A DNA stretch of 16,439 bases from Candidatus Nomurabacteria bacterium RIFCSPHIGHO2_01_FULL_39_10. Its GTDB lineage: Bacteria > Patescibacteriota > Minisyncoccia > Phycocordibacterales > UBA9973. Below the pieces are notes generated by a model that saw nothing but the letters and a program-made list of their open reading frames with translations, ran no database searches and was not told where the DNA came from. Each line of letters begins with the position of its first letter. The stretch's first letter is position 1. Of this stretch, positions 7,952-13,951 are shown piece by piece. Location of the stretch: the NCBI GenBank assembly GCA_001786805.1, contig MFTJ01000008.1, forward strand, positions 7,716 to 24,154, read 5' to 3'. A program made the position numbers and the translations under genes.

Positions 7952-7957
7952 ATTATA
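7952..7957 (-). promoter_or_regulatory. -10 element for the RAYT gene
   Basis: TATAAT on the minus strand, 6 nt before the ATG at 7945, predicting a leaderless or nearly leaderless mRNA. The position 17 bp upstream where a -35 would lie (7975-7980) falls inside palindrome copy 3, which reads TTTAAC there, a weak match. Confidence 0.5.
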
Positions 7958-7973
7958 TACCATAATTTCAAAA

Positions 7974-7996
7974 TGTTAAACACTCGGTGTTTAACA
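7974..7996. repeat. REP-like palindrome, copy 3 (upstream of RAYT)
   Basis: Same 10-bp arms as copies 1 and 2, but the 3-nt loop reads TCG on the plus strand, so this copy is inverted relative to the other two. It lies between the divergent RAYT and 8035 genes and covers the expected -35 region of the RAYT promoter. Confidence 0.9.
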
Positions 7997-8019
7997 GGTT
8001 GCAGGATTAGAGGAAAATG

Positions 8020-8028
8020 TGATAAAAT
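8020..8028 (+). promoter_or_regulatory. Extended -10 for the 130-residue hypothetical gene
   Basis: TGATAAAAT gives TG plus a TAAAAT hexamer (8023-8028) 6 nt before the ATG at 8035. A TTGCAG at 7999-8004 lies 18 bp upstream as a possible weak -35. Confidence 0.4.
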
Positions 8029-8034
8029 TCTGAT

Positions 8035-8427
8035 ATGCCAGGTGAATTTAAAGAGTCAAAGGGTACTGAAAATACAGAGATAGAGAGAAAAGCTAGACGA
8101 GAAAAGTTATTAAAAGCTCAGAGAGAGAGAGCACTTTCTCAAATCTTTGAGGTATTTTTTCCTTTAGATCAGGAAAGACACATGTTGGGATATTATGAAT
8201 ACGAAGAATGGAATATTTTTTTCCTTAAGTTGACAAAAGTAATTGAAACTTTGTTATCACTTGATTTTTTTGGAGATAATCAAAAGTTAAAAATAGAATG
8301 CCAAGAAGTTTTAGTTTTATTGAATAATAAAGACATGAATCAAAGTGAAAGGTACTCAGATTTAATAGCTAAACTTTTTCAATTATTTTTTGATAATAGA
8401 ATTTTTATACAATCAAAATTACCCTAA
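8035..8427 (+). CDS. Hypothetical protein, highly charged and helical, 130 residues
   Basis: I do not recognise a family. The first ~35 residues are strongly charged (KARREKLLKAQRERA) and predicted helical. The remainder alternates hydrophobic and acidic stretches rich in Phe/Leu (FLKLTKVIETLLSLDFFGD, LIAKLFQLFFDNR), compatible with a small all-helical soluble domain. There are no cysteines apart from one and no signal peptide or membrane span. The gene is even more AT-rich than its neighbours and lies next to the REP-RAYT unit, so it may be an accessory gene. It has a plausible extended -10 six nt before its ATG and no Shine-Dalgarno. Another possibility is a small protein of the locus working with the RAYT, but nothing in the sequence shows that. 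Confidence 0.65.
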   Translation: MPGEFKESKGTENTEIERKARREKLLKAQRERALSQIFEVFFPLDQERHMLGYYEYEEWNIFFLKLTKVIETLLSLDFFGDNQKLKIECQEVLVLLNNKDMNQSERYSDLIAKLFQLFFDNRIFIQSKLP

Positions 8428-8455
8428 AGTAATTTGCTTGTTTTTTGAAAAACTA

Positions 8456-8464
8456 TGTTATACT
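8456..8464 (+). promoter_or_regulatory. Extended -10 promoter for the glutaredoxin gene
   Basis: TGTTATACT is a near-consensus extended -10 (TATACT at 8459-8464) lying 35 nt before the ATG at 8500. TTGCTT at 8434-8439 is a candidate -35 at a long 19-bp spacing. Unlike several other genes here, this one should have a ~28-nt AT-only leader without a Shine-Dalgarno. Confidence 0.55.
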
Positions 8465-8499
8465 GAAACTAGCATTTAATAATTAATTTTTTAAGTTTT

Positions 8500-8745
8500 A
8501 TGCCAGATATAAATAAAGCAGTAACAATTTATTCAACTCCGTCTTGTCATTTTTGCCACATGGCAAAAGATTTTTTTAAGGAGAAAAATGTGGCTTTTAC
8601 CGACTACAATGTAGCCGCCGACCCGGAGAAAAGGAAGGAACTGATAGAAAAAAGCGGGCAGATGGGTGTGCCAGTTATCATCATAGGCGACGAAATGGTT
8701 ATCGGCTTCAATAAACCGAAAATAGTTCAATTGCTTGGACTTTAA
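8500..8745 (+). CDS. Glutaredoxin (NrdH/Grx-like thiol-disulfide oxidoreductase)
   Basis: An 81-residue single thioredoxin-fold domain, the normal size for small glutaredoxins. It shows beta1 VTIYSTPSC, the redox motif C16-H-F-C19, the cis-proline motif GVPVIII (P58), and the C-terminal GDEMVIGFNKPKIVQLL matching the family's GG/GF-substrate-binding segment (here with GF). It reduces protein disulfides or mixed disulfides using electrons from a small thiol or thioredoxin-reductase-like donor. The CxFC centre and lack of other cysteines suggest a dithiol mechanism. The gene is monocistronic: it has its own promoter and is followed 3 bp later by a convergent tRNA gene. Confidence 0.9.
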   Translation: MPDINKAVTIYSTPSCHFCHMAKDFFKEKNVAFTDYNVAADPEKRKELIEKSGQMGVPVIIIGDEMVIGFNKPKIVQLLGL

Positions 8746-8748
8746 TTG

Positions 8749-8820
8749 TGTCCCCGGCCAGAATCGAACTGACAATTTCTTCTTAGGACGAAGAAGTTAT
8801 ATCCATTTAACTACGGGGAC
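8749..8820 (-). tRNA. tRNA-Arg(CCT)
   Basis: A 72-nt minus-strand cloverleaf with acceptor GTCCCCG/CGGGGAC, D-loop AATGGATA (G18 G19 present), anticodon stem TCTTC/GAAGA with loop GTCCTAA (anticodon CCT, Arg), T-arm GTCAG-TTCGATT-CTGGC and discriminator A. CCA is not encoded. A different register of the anticodon stem gives an 8-nt loop and was not used. It reads AGG and is convergent with the glutaredoxin gene. Confidence 0.93.
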
Positions 8821-8858
8821 TATGTCTATAATCTAACATATTAAAAGTTTATTTGGAA

Positions 8859-8888
8859 TTGGATTTTTTTATTTATTTTTGCTAGTAT
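8859..8888 (+). promoter_or_regulatory. Promoter for the 85-residue membrane protein and tRNA-Phe
   Basis: TTGGAT (8859-8864), an 18-bp spacer and TAGTAT (8883-8888) preceded by TGC, i.e. an extended -10. The -10 ends 6 nt before the ATG at 8895, predicting a leaderless transcript that would continue into tRNA-Phe. Confidence 0.5.
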
Positions 8889-8894
8889 TTACTT

Positions 8895-9152
8895 ATGTCG
8901 CCGGAGGAAAGAGAACTTTTAAATAGGAGCGTCAGGCTCGCGGAAGAGAACAATAAAATTCTGCATTCCATGAAGCGCTCTCAGCGCTGGGCTAATGCTA
9001 TGAATGCATTGTATTGGGTACTCATTATTGGCGCCACTGTTGGCGGATATGTTCTTATTCAGCCATATATTGACCAGATAAAAAGTCTTTACAACGGGGC
9101 AAAAAGCGAGCTGAATAATATTAGTAACGCAATTCAGAATGTCAAGAGATAA
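8895..9152 (+). CDS. Small single-span membrane protein of unknown function
   Basis: 85 residues. An acidic/basic amphipathic N-terminal helix (SPEERELLNRSVRLAEENNKIL) is followed by a basic stretch (MKRSQRWANA) and one transmembrane helix at about 38-57 (YWVLIIGATVGGYVLI). The C-terminal tail is polar and helical (QPYIDQIKSLYNGAKSELNN). Positive charges before the span predict the N-terminus inside. I recognise the layout as common in Parcubacteria-like genomes but know of no function. It ends 1 bp before tRNA-Phe, so the two should be one transcript separated by RNase P cleavage right behind the stop codon. Confidence 0.75.
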   Translation: MSPEERELLNRSVRLAEENNKILHSMKRSQRWANAMNALYWVLIIGATVGGYVLIQPYIDQIKSLYNGAKSELNNISNAIQNVKR

Positions 9153-9153
9153 T

Positions 9154-9228
9154 GCCTGGGTAGCTCAGTAGTAGAGCTCTCCCCTGAAGAGGGATAGGTC
9201 GGCAGTGCGATTCTGCCCCCAGGCACCA
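9154..9228 (+). tRNA. tRNA-Phe(GAA), CCA encoded
   Basis: 75 nt including an encoded CCA. Acceptor GCCTGGG/CCCAGGC, D-arm GCTC-AGTAGTA-GAGC, anticodon stem CTCCC/GGGAT (pair 27-43 is a C-U mismatch), loop CTGAAGA (anticodon GAA), T-arm GGCAG-TGCGATT-CTGCC, discriminator A. Two positions that are nearly universal are changed together: G18 is A and U55 is G. Position 15-48 is the normal G-C. The rest of the fold is sound, so I regard it as functional. Confidence 0.93.
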
Positions 9229-9237
9229 AAAAAATTT

Positions 9238-9723
9238 CTAGAGAGATTTTACTTTTACGCTGTTCGTCTTATCTTTATCCACCTTTTGAAGCTTTATGGT
9301 GAGTAGTCCGTGTTTTTCTGTCGCTTCCACTTCTTCCGGCTCAACCTCCTGAGGCAGGGATATGGTGCGGGAAAATTTTCCCCAGTAGAGTTCCTTGCTG
9401 AAATAATTGTCCTCGTCTATCGTCCGTGATTCTTCGCGCTTACCCTTGATGGTAATCATGTCGCGGGCGATTGACAACTCTAAATCATCCGGCTTGACTC
9501 CGGCGACCATTGTCTGAATGATAATTTCCGTAGGCGTTTCGTAAACATCAACCGCCAACTCCGCTTCCTCGTTTTCTTCCTCAATCCAGTTATTTTCCTC
9601 TTTTTTTTCTTTTCCGTTTCCTCTGTGTCCTCCCATTGAAATCTTTTTTGGCTCTTCGTATTCTTCCTCTTCAGCGCGAACGCTTCCGGTTAATCTTTCC
9701 CAAAAACTTCTTTTTTTTTCCAT
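9238..9723 (-). CDS. Small heat shock protein, Hsp20/alpha-crystallin family
   Basis: 161 residues. The N-terminal ~55 residues are acidic and low-complexity (AEEEEYEEPKK, KEENNWIEEENEEAE). Residues ~56-148 form the alpha-crystallin domain, with LAVDVYETPTEIIIQTMV, a VKPDDLELSIARDMITIKG strand pair and the conserved GLLTIKL (139-145). The short tail ends VKVKSL and lacks a clear IxI motif, though VKV could serve. It acts as an ATP-independent holdase for unfolded proteins. The ATG at 9723 abuts the arm of a 12-bp inverted repeat, and the promoter lies inside that repeat-bounded segment. It is convergent with tRNA-Phe (9-bp gap). Confidence 0.92.
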   Translation of the reverse strand: MEKKRSFWERLTGSVRAEEEEYEEPKKISMGGHRGNGKEKKEENNWIEEENEEAELAVDVYETPTEIIIQTMVAGVKPDDLELSIARDMITIKGKREESRTIDEDNYFSKELYWGKFSRTISLPQEVEPEEVEATEKHGLLTIKLQKVDKDKTNSVKVKSL

Positions 9724-9822
9724 CCCGTACGAAATAAAAGTTTATTTTTTCGCCTTTATTTTTGTTAAAATGATTAATTATTTTTTTTCCCGTAAGGACA
9801 CGTAATGTTAATTTCGTACGGG
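9724..9822. repeat. 99-bp segment with 12-bp terminal inverted repeats (MITE-like)
   Basis: CCCGTACGAAAT at 9724-9735 and its exact complement ATTTCGTACGGG at 9811-9822 bracket 75 bp of very AT-rich DNA plus a partial third motif, CCCGTAAGG (9789-9797). The element exactly fills the gap between hsp20 (ATG at 9723) and the PrsW-like gene (stop at 9824-9826). It contains the hsp20 promoter. No coding capacity and no obvious target-site duplication is seen. Confidence 0.65.
9739..9768 (-). promoter_or_regulatory. Promoter for hsp20 inside the inverted-repeat element
   Basis: On the minus strand TTAACA (9768-9763), an 18-bp spacer and TAAACT (9744-9739), matching the sigma70-type consensus at 5 and 4 of 6 positions. 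Transcription would start near 9732, within the inner edge of the left repeat arm, leaving a ~9-nt leader. No CIRCE-type operator is present. Confidence 0.45.
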
Positions 9823-9823
9823 A

Positions 9824-10525
9824 CTAATTCATTTTCCTTACTCTTTCAAAAAGTAGCATCATAATAATAGTTACGACCCACAAGAAACCAAGCACCTTTA
9901 ATACTTCTAAAAAATAGTCCGCTCCAGTTTCCTCAATCCCTATTATAAAAAAATTAAAGATACTATGCAAGCCTATAGCCAATGCAAGGCCTGCCAGAAG
10001 ATAAAATTTTCTTTTAAACGCCCCCATGTGCAGGGAAATCCCCAGCGCTATGCCTAAAATTCCGCTTGAAACAGTATGGAGCAGGGTGGACCCCAAAAAT
10101 CTAAATTCTCCGGTAAGAAGGCTTACCGTATTTTGTCCCATTTGGAGCGGTTTAATCAAAAATAAGGCGTTTTCAAGGGCTGCAAAGCCCAAAGCGGCTG
10201 TGATTAGATAAATTGACCAGTCCATTGGTTCATTGATATGGCCTGTTCTGGAAAGAACAATCAGCACAGCAAGGTATTTGATTATTTCTTCCGCGCTTGC
10301 ATATAGCGCTATCTGACCTTCCGGCGAACTTATGTGGGTTTGTATAAATTTCTGGATTGGCAGAACAAAAACTACTCCTATTATTCCGGCAATAAAGACT
10401 ATTGTGAGAAGACCTTTTGGTTCAGGATTTTTCTTGTCTTCCTTGAGCCAAAACCACAGCCATAAAAGAGAGGGGATAAGTCCTCCCAAAAACGCCAAGC
10501 CTAAAATTTTCGGGTCGCTAGTCAT
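9824..10525 (-). CDS. PrsW-family intramembrane protease/glutamic-type membrane peptidase
   Basis: 233 residues with ~7-8 hydrophobic helices. It carries the conserved membrane-embedded motifs of the PrsW (RsiW-degrading) family: E79-E80-xx-K83 (EEIIKY), FAALEN (E118-N119), H150-TVSSG and GLHSIFNF (H187). These acidic and histidine residues are thought to form the metal-type active site. In Bacillus, PrsW performs site-1 cleavage of an anti-sigma factor, but here no anti-sigma/sigma pair is nearby, so the substrate is unknown. I chose the ATG at 10525, which overlaps the valS stop in ATGACTAG, rather than the TTG 18 nt upstream. The overlap implies translational coupling with valS. Confidence 0.8.
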   Translation of the reverse strand: MTSDPKILGLAFLGGLIPSLLWLWFWLKEDKKNPEPKGLLTIVFIAGIIGVVFVLPIQKFIQTHISSPEGQIALYASAEEIIKYLAVLIVLSRTGHINEPMDWSIYLITAALGFAALENALFLIKPLQMGQNTVSLLTGEFRFLGSTLLHTVSSGILGIALGISLHMGAFKRKFYLLAGLALAIGLHSIFNFFIIGIEETGADYFLEVLKVLGFLWVVTIIMMLLFERVRKMN

Positions 10526-12731
10526 TTGAAGGCCACTTTTCAACCATTAGTAAATTTTTCTGTTCAGGCATCATTGACCATATTTCTTCAGTAACGAACG
10601 GCATGAACGGGTGCAGGGCTTTCAAAAGGGTAGTGAGGTGAGTAAAGAGTAAAACTTTTGCCGAATCAGCGTTTTTGTTTTCCAGAATTTTTTTCTTTGA
10701 GCGTTCAATAATAATATCCGCAAAAGTGTGCCAGAAATAGTGATAGAGTTTTTCAGCTACGATGGAAAACTTGAACTCTTCCATTTCTTTTGAAACTTCT
10801 GCAAGTATTTTTTGTAATTCTTTATCACTTTTCTTGTCTTCTTCATCCAATTTCGGCAAATTTTCCAGATTCAAATCTTTTGTCTGCTCCAAAACAAATC
10901 TAGCTGCATTCCATATTTTATTCGCGAATTTTCCGTATCCGCGGATATCATTTTCATCCAGTTTCAAATCATTACCCGGAGTGTTGCCGACGATCATCGC
11001 CATTCGCAGAGCGTCATTTCCGTATTTTTTAATGATATCAAGCGGGTCAATGGCTTTTTCACCGAGCGACTTGGACATTTTTTTGCCGTCTTTGGTGCGC
11101 ACCATACCGTGCAGATAAACATTTTCAAAAGGCACTTCGTCCAAGAGATATTGCGACATCAAAATCATCCTCGCGACCCAGAAGAAAAGAATGTCATGGC
11201 CGGTCTCAAGCACCGATGTCGGATGATATGTTTTTAAGTCTTTCGTTTCCTTAGGCCATCCGAGCGTGGAAAAAGTCCAAAGACCGGAAGAAAACCATGT
11301 ATCCAATGTGTCCTCGTCTTGAGTATAATGCGCGTCGCAGTATTTACAAACTGGTTTTTTCTCGCTCACTATTATTTCCACACACTTGCTTATCTCTTTT
11401 TCTTTTCCGGTTTTCGGTATACATATAGGCTCGTGATACCAGACGGGGATTCTGTGCCCGTACCAGATTTGCCTCGAAATGCACCAATCGCGCAGATTTT
11501 CAATCCAATTAAAATAAACTTTTTCAAAGTGGTTCGGAATAATTTTTATTTTTTTCCCCCGCACTGGCTCGAGCATCAATTCTTTTAGTGATTTATTATT
11601 CCGAGAGGAGATTTTTTTGTTTACATCCACGAACCATTGGAGCATTATTTGCGGCTCAATAATTCCACCGGTGCGTTCGGCGGTAGCGACTCGGTTTACA
11701 TAATTTTCATCCACCGAAACCAGCAATCCTTTTGCTTTTAATTTTTCAACAATTTTTTCCCTAGCATCGCTGATTTTCATTCCGACAAATTCTTGCGCGA
11801 CCGGAAGCAGTTTGCCAAATTTATCAATTATTTGTTCTTTATCCAGTTTATATTTTTCTGCCAAAAGAAAGTCCGCGTGAGAATGGGAGGGGGTAATAGT
11901 CATCACACCGGTGCCGAATTCCATATCCATCATTTCGTCTTTTATAATCGTCGCTTCAATAGAGCCGTTTATCCATTCTACCGTTATTTTATCAAGATGT
12001 TTCCATTTTTTGTATCTTTTGTCATCCGGATGCATGACGACATATTTATCGCCGAATTTTGTTTCTGGTCTGACTGTGTATATTTCAAAAGGACCGTATT
12101 TGAATGTATAAATTTTGCTTTTTCTTTCTTCATAAACAATTTCGTCGTCGGAGATAACTGTTTGGCCTTTGGGGTCCCAGTTTACGATGCGGTGTCCGCG
12201 GTAAATAAGTCCGTCATCGTACATTTTCTTAAATGCTGTTTTTATCGCTAGATTTCTTTTTTCATCCAGCGTGAACGCTTCCCGAGACCAGTCGAGCGAA
12301 GCCCCCATCTTTTTGCATTGGCTAACAATGGTGTCGTGCGATTCTTGCGCGAATTTTTCCACCCGTTTCAGAAATTCTTCGCGTCCGAGGTCGTTTTTAC
12401 GCAGGCCTTCTTTTTCTAAAAGCTTTTCCACTTTCGATTGCGTGGCAATAGCCGCATGGTCTGTGCCGGGAAGCCAGAGCGTCTTCTTGCCCTGCATCCG
12501 CTCAAAGCGCACCATAATGTCCTGTATGACGAGCATCAGTGCATGTCCGGTGTGCAGATTGCCTGTAACATTTGGTGGCGGTAAAACTATCGAAAAATGC
12601 GGAGCGTCTGCTCTTGTTGCTCCTTTTTCTATACATACATCCGGATTAAAAAAACCGCTATCTTCCCATAGCTTGTAGATTCTTTCTTCTGTTTCTTTTG
12701 GGTTGTATGGCTTTTTCAGCTTTTCTCCCAT
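10518..12731 (-). CDS. valS: Valyl-tRNA synthetase, short form
   Basis: Class I aminoacyl-tRNA synthetase that charges tRNA-Val. Residues 1-65 contain PPPNVTGNLHTGHAL with the HIGH-equivalent H60-T-G-H63. The CP1 editing insertion follows, with TVRPETKFGD and DMEFGTGVMTITPSH. Then come WCISRQIWYGHRIPVWY, a CKYC pair, TWFSSGLW, and K551-M-S-K-S555. The C-terminal helical anticodon-binding domain ends at residue 737. Most bacterial ValRS proteins have ~880-950 residues and finish with a coiled-coil arm that contacts the tRNA elbow, and that arm is absent here. The gene lies 16 bp after tsaD and overlaps the PrsW-like gene by 8 bp. No Shine-Dalgarno is seen before the ATG. Confidence 0.96.
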   Translation of the reverse strand: MGEKLKKPYNPKETEERIYKLWEDSGFFNPDVCIEKGATRADAPHFSIVLPPPNVTGNLHTGHALMLVIQDIMVRFERMQGKKTLWLPGTDHAAIATQSKVEKLLEKEGLRKNDLGREEFLKRVEKFAQESHDTIVSQCKKMGASLDWSREAFTLDEKRNLAIKTAFKKMYDDGLIYRGHRIVNWDPKGQTVISDDEIVYEERKSKIYTFKYGPFEIYTVRPETKFGDKYVVMHPDDKRYKKWKHLDKITVEWINGSIEATIIKDEMMDMEFGTGVMTITPSHSHADFLLAEKYKLDKEQIIDKFGKLLPVAQEFVGMKISDAREKIVEKLKAKGLLVSVDENYVNRVATAERTGGIIEPQIMLQWFVDVNKKISSRNNKSLKELMLEPVRGKKIKIIPNHFEKVYFNWIENLRDWCISRQIWYGHRIPVWYHEPICIPKTGKEKEISKCVEIIVSEKKPVCKYCDAHYTQDEDTLDTWFSSGLWTFSTLGWPKETKDLKTYHPTSVLETGHDILFFWVARMILMSQYLLDEVPFENVYLHGMVRTKDGKKMSKSLGEKAIDPLDIIKKYGNDALRMAMIVGNTPGNDLKLDENDIRGYGKFANKIWNAARFVLEQTKDLNLENLPKLDEEDKKSDKELQKILAEVSKEMEEFKFSIVAEKLYHYFWHTFADIIIERSKKKILENKNADSAKVLLFTHLTTLLKALHPFMPFVTEEIWSMMPEQKNLLMVEKWPSND

Positions 12732-12747
12732 ACATCAATAATATCAA

Positions 12748-13950
12748 TTAAAGCTTTAAATTACCAGTTGCTTTTATACTTTCCGGCTTCGGCACTTTCT
12801 TTTTGTTTTTTATGTAATTTAAGTATCCGGCAATGCCGATCATCAGTGAGTTATCTCCGGAGAGTTCTTGGGTAGGAACAAAAAGTTTTATTTTTTTTCC
12901 AGTTATTTTTTTTATTTTTTTTCTTAAATATTTATTAGCCGCCACTCCGCCGGCTACGATCAGAGTTTTTGCTCCGTATTTTTCCATCGCTTTTTTTGTT
13001 TTATAAACCAAGCATTCTGTCGCCGCGTTTTCAAATTCCAGGGCTATCTTGCTCGCCACTTCAGGAAACATTCTTACAAACTCCAGTTTGTTGGTATGTT
13101 GTTTGTTTTGTTTTAGAAAGTCGCGGATTAAGTAAAGAACCGCAGTCTTCAATCCGGCGAAAGAAAAATCAAAATTTTTGCTGTGCAGCATGGGGCGAGG
13201 GAGGGCAAAAGAAAAACAATCTTTGCGGGGTGTCTCGCAGGCTGGCGAGCTGAGAGGCAACGCTCCGCGAGCACGCGGAGATAGCGACCCTGCAAAGATT
13301 GGTTTTTCTTTTGCCCTAAGCTTTTCCGCCAATTTTGAAATCTGCGGACCGCCGGGGTAGGGAAGGTCAAGCATTCGCGCCACTTTATCAAAGGCTTCGC
13401 CGACAGCGTCATCCAAGGTTTTGCCGATGATTTCATAATCCATCCATTTTTTCATAAGCACTAGCTGTGTATGCCCGCCAGAAACAAGTAGGGAAATAGC
13501 AGGAGTTTTTATCTTGGGTATTTTAAAACTGCCTTTATCTTTTCCAAAAACTGAAAGTACATGCCCTTCCATGTGGTTTACGGGGATGATTGGAACGGCA
13601 TTCCGCCGACCGGCGGACCATTTTTCCGCTAAATCTTTTGCAAAAGTAATTCCTTCCCAAAGGCACATTTCCAGACCCGGACCGTATGTGACGGCTATGG
13701 CATCTACGGGCGTTTCTTTTTTATCTAATTTTGCTTGTTTCAAACTTGCCTCCAACACAATAGGCAAATTTTTAGCATGTTCTCTTTTTGCCAGTACCGG
13801 ATAAACTCCGCCGTATGGAATGTGTATATTTATTTGCGAATTTGAATTGTTCGCCAGCACCTTAAAACTAGCATTTGTCGCACCCCTTTTAACTTTCAAT
13901 ATGCTTATACATGTGTCGTCGCAACTTGTTTCAATACTTAAAAGCCTCAT
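12748..13950 (-). CDS. tsaD: TsaD, threonylcarbamoyl transferase for tRNA t6A37
   Basis: TsaD (YgjD/Kae1/Gcp) transfers the threonylcarbamoyl group from TC-AMP to A37 of ANN-decoding tRNAs, working with TsaB/TsaE. Visible signatures are SIETSCDDT at the start, YGPGLEMCLWEG, the metal-binding H126-M-E-G-H130, SGGHTQL (158-163), PRPM followed by DFSFAGLKTA (251-270), AGGVAANK (333-340) and SGDNSLMIG with D366. All catalytic motifs are intact. At 400 residues it is longer than the usual ~330-360. The excess maps to two palindrome-derived stretches: about residues 112-119 and about 212-250. The ATG is 1 nt from the 3' end of tRNA-Val, so there is no room for a leader or Shine-Dalgarno. valS follows after 16 bp. 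Confidence 0.95.
   Translation of the reverse strand: MRLLSIETSCDDTCISILKVKRGATNASFKVLANNSNSQINIHIPYGGVYPVLAKREHAKNLPIVLEASLKQAKLDKKETPVDAIAVTYGPGLEMCLWEGITFAKDLAEKWSAGRRNAVPIIPVNHMEGHVLSVFGKDKGSFKIPKIKTPAISLLVSGGHTQLVLMKKWMDYEIIGKTLDDAVGEAFDKVARMLDLPYPGGPQISKLAEKLRAKEKPIFAGSLSPRARGALPLSSPACETPRKDCFSFALPRPMLHSKNFDFSFAGLKTAVLYLIRDFLKQNKQHTNKLEFVRMFPEVASKIALEFENAATECLVYKTKKAMEKYGAKTLIVAGGVAANKYLRKKIKKITGKKIKLFVPTQELSGDNSLMIGIAGYLNYIKNKKKVPKPESIKATGNLKL
13203..13316. repeat. 114-bp compound palindromic element in frame within tsaD
   Basis: Outer arms 13203-13231 and 13287-13316 are reverse complements over ~29 bp with one mismatch and one 1-nt bulge; the outermost 14 bp, GGGCAAAAGAAAAA / TTTTTCTTTTGCCC, are perfect. 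The 55-bp interior holds two further stems: CTCGC/GCGAG (13234-13249) and CTCCGCG/CGCGGAG around AGCA (13262-13279). The interior is markedly more GC-rich than the host gene. 114 bp is exactly 38 codons and the frame stays open. It encodes a Ser/Pro/Arg/Ala-rich loop with no counterpart in ordinary TsaD. Confidence 0.8.
13602..13617. repeat. Short GC-rich palindrome in tsaD
   Basis: TCCGCCG and CGGCGGA arms around AC. It encodes SAGRRN in the stretch W111-P120, just before the metal-binding IIPVNHMEGH. Ordinary TsaD has only one or two residues between the preceding Lys-Trp and that strand, so about eight residues are extra here. Confidence 0.6.
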
Positions 13951-13951
13951 G

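Larger units (their letters stand above)
7248..7996. mobile_element. REP-RAYT-REP unit
   Basis: A Y1-transposase gene (7280-7945, minus) is bracketed by two copies of one palindrome with opposite loop orientation: CGA on the plus strand at 7262-7264 and TCG at 7984-7986. A third copy lies inside the gene. This is the organisation of RAYT loci, where a single-copy, domesticated IS200/IS605-like transposase sits between inverted REP sequences that it recognises as hairpins. No IS ends or target duplications can be defined. The boundaries given are simply the outer limits of the palindromes. Confidence 0.7.

Noticed and set aside
7248..7996. CRISPR array made of the three identical 23-bp repeats
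   Set aside because: Spacings are ~480 and ~200 bp, one copy is inverted and one lies in a coding sequence.
7868..8083. 71-residue plus-strand open frame running from the RAYT into the 8035 gene
   Set aside because: It crosses the promoter and palindrome region, overlaps two better genes and shows no protein-like pattern.
10936..10947. 12-bp palindrome TATCCGCGGATA inside valS as another inserted repeat
   Set aside because: It encodes DIRGYGK, a segment conserved in ordinary ValRS with no extra residues, so it is most likely chance.
11793..12251. 152-residue open frame on the plus strand opposite valS
   Set aside because: It is antisense to a fully conserved synthetase and its Phe/Tyr-rich translation is a by-product of the opposing codons.
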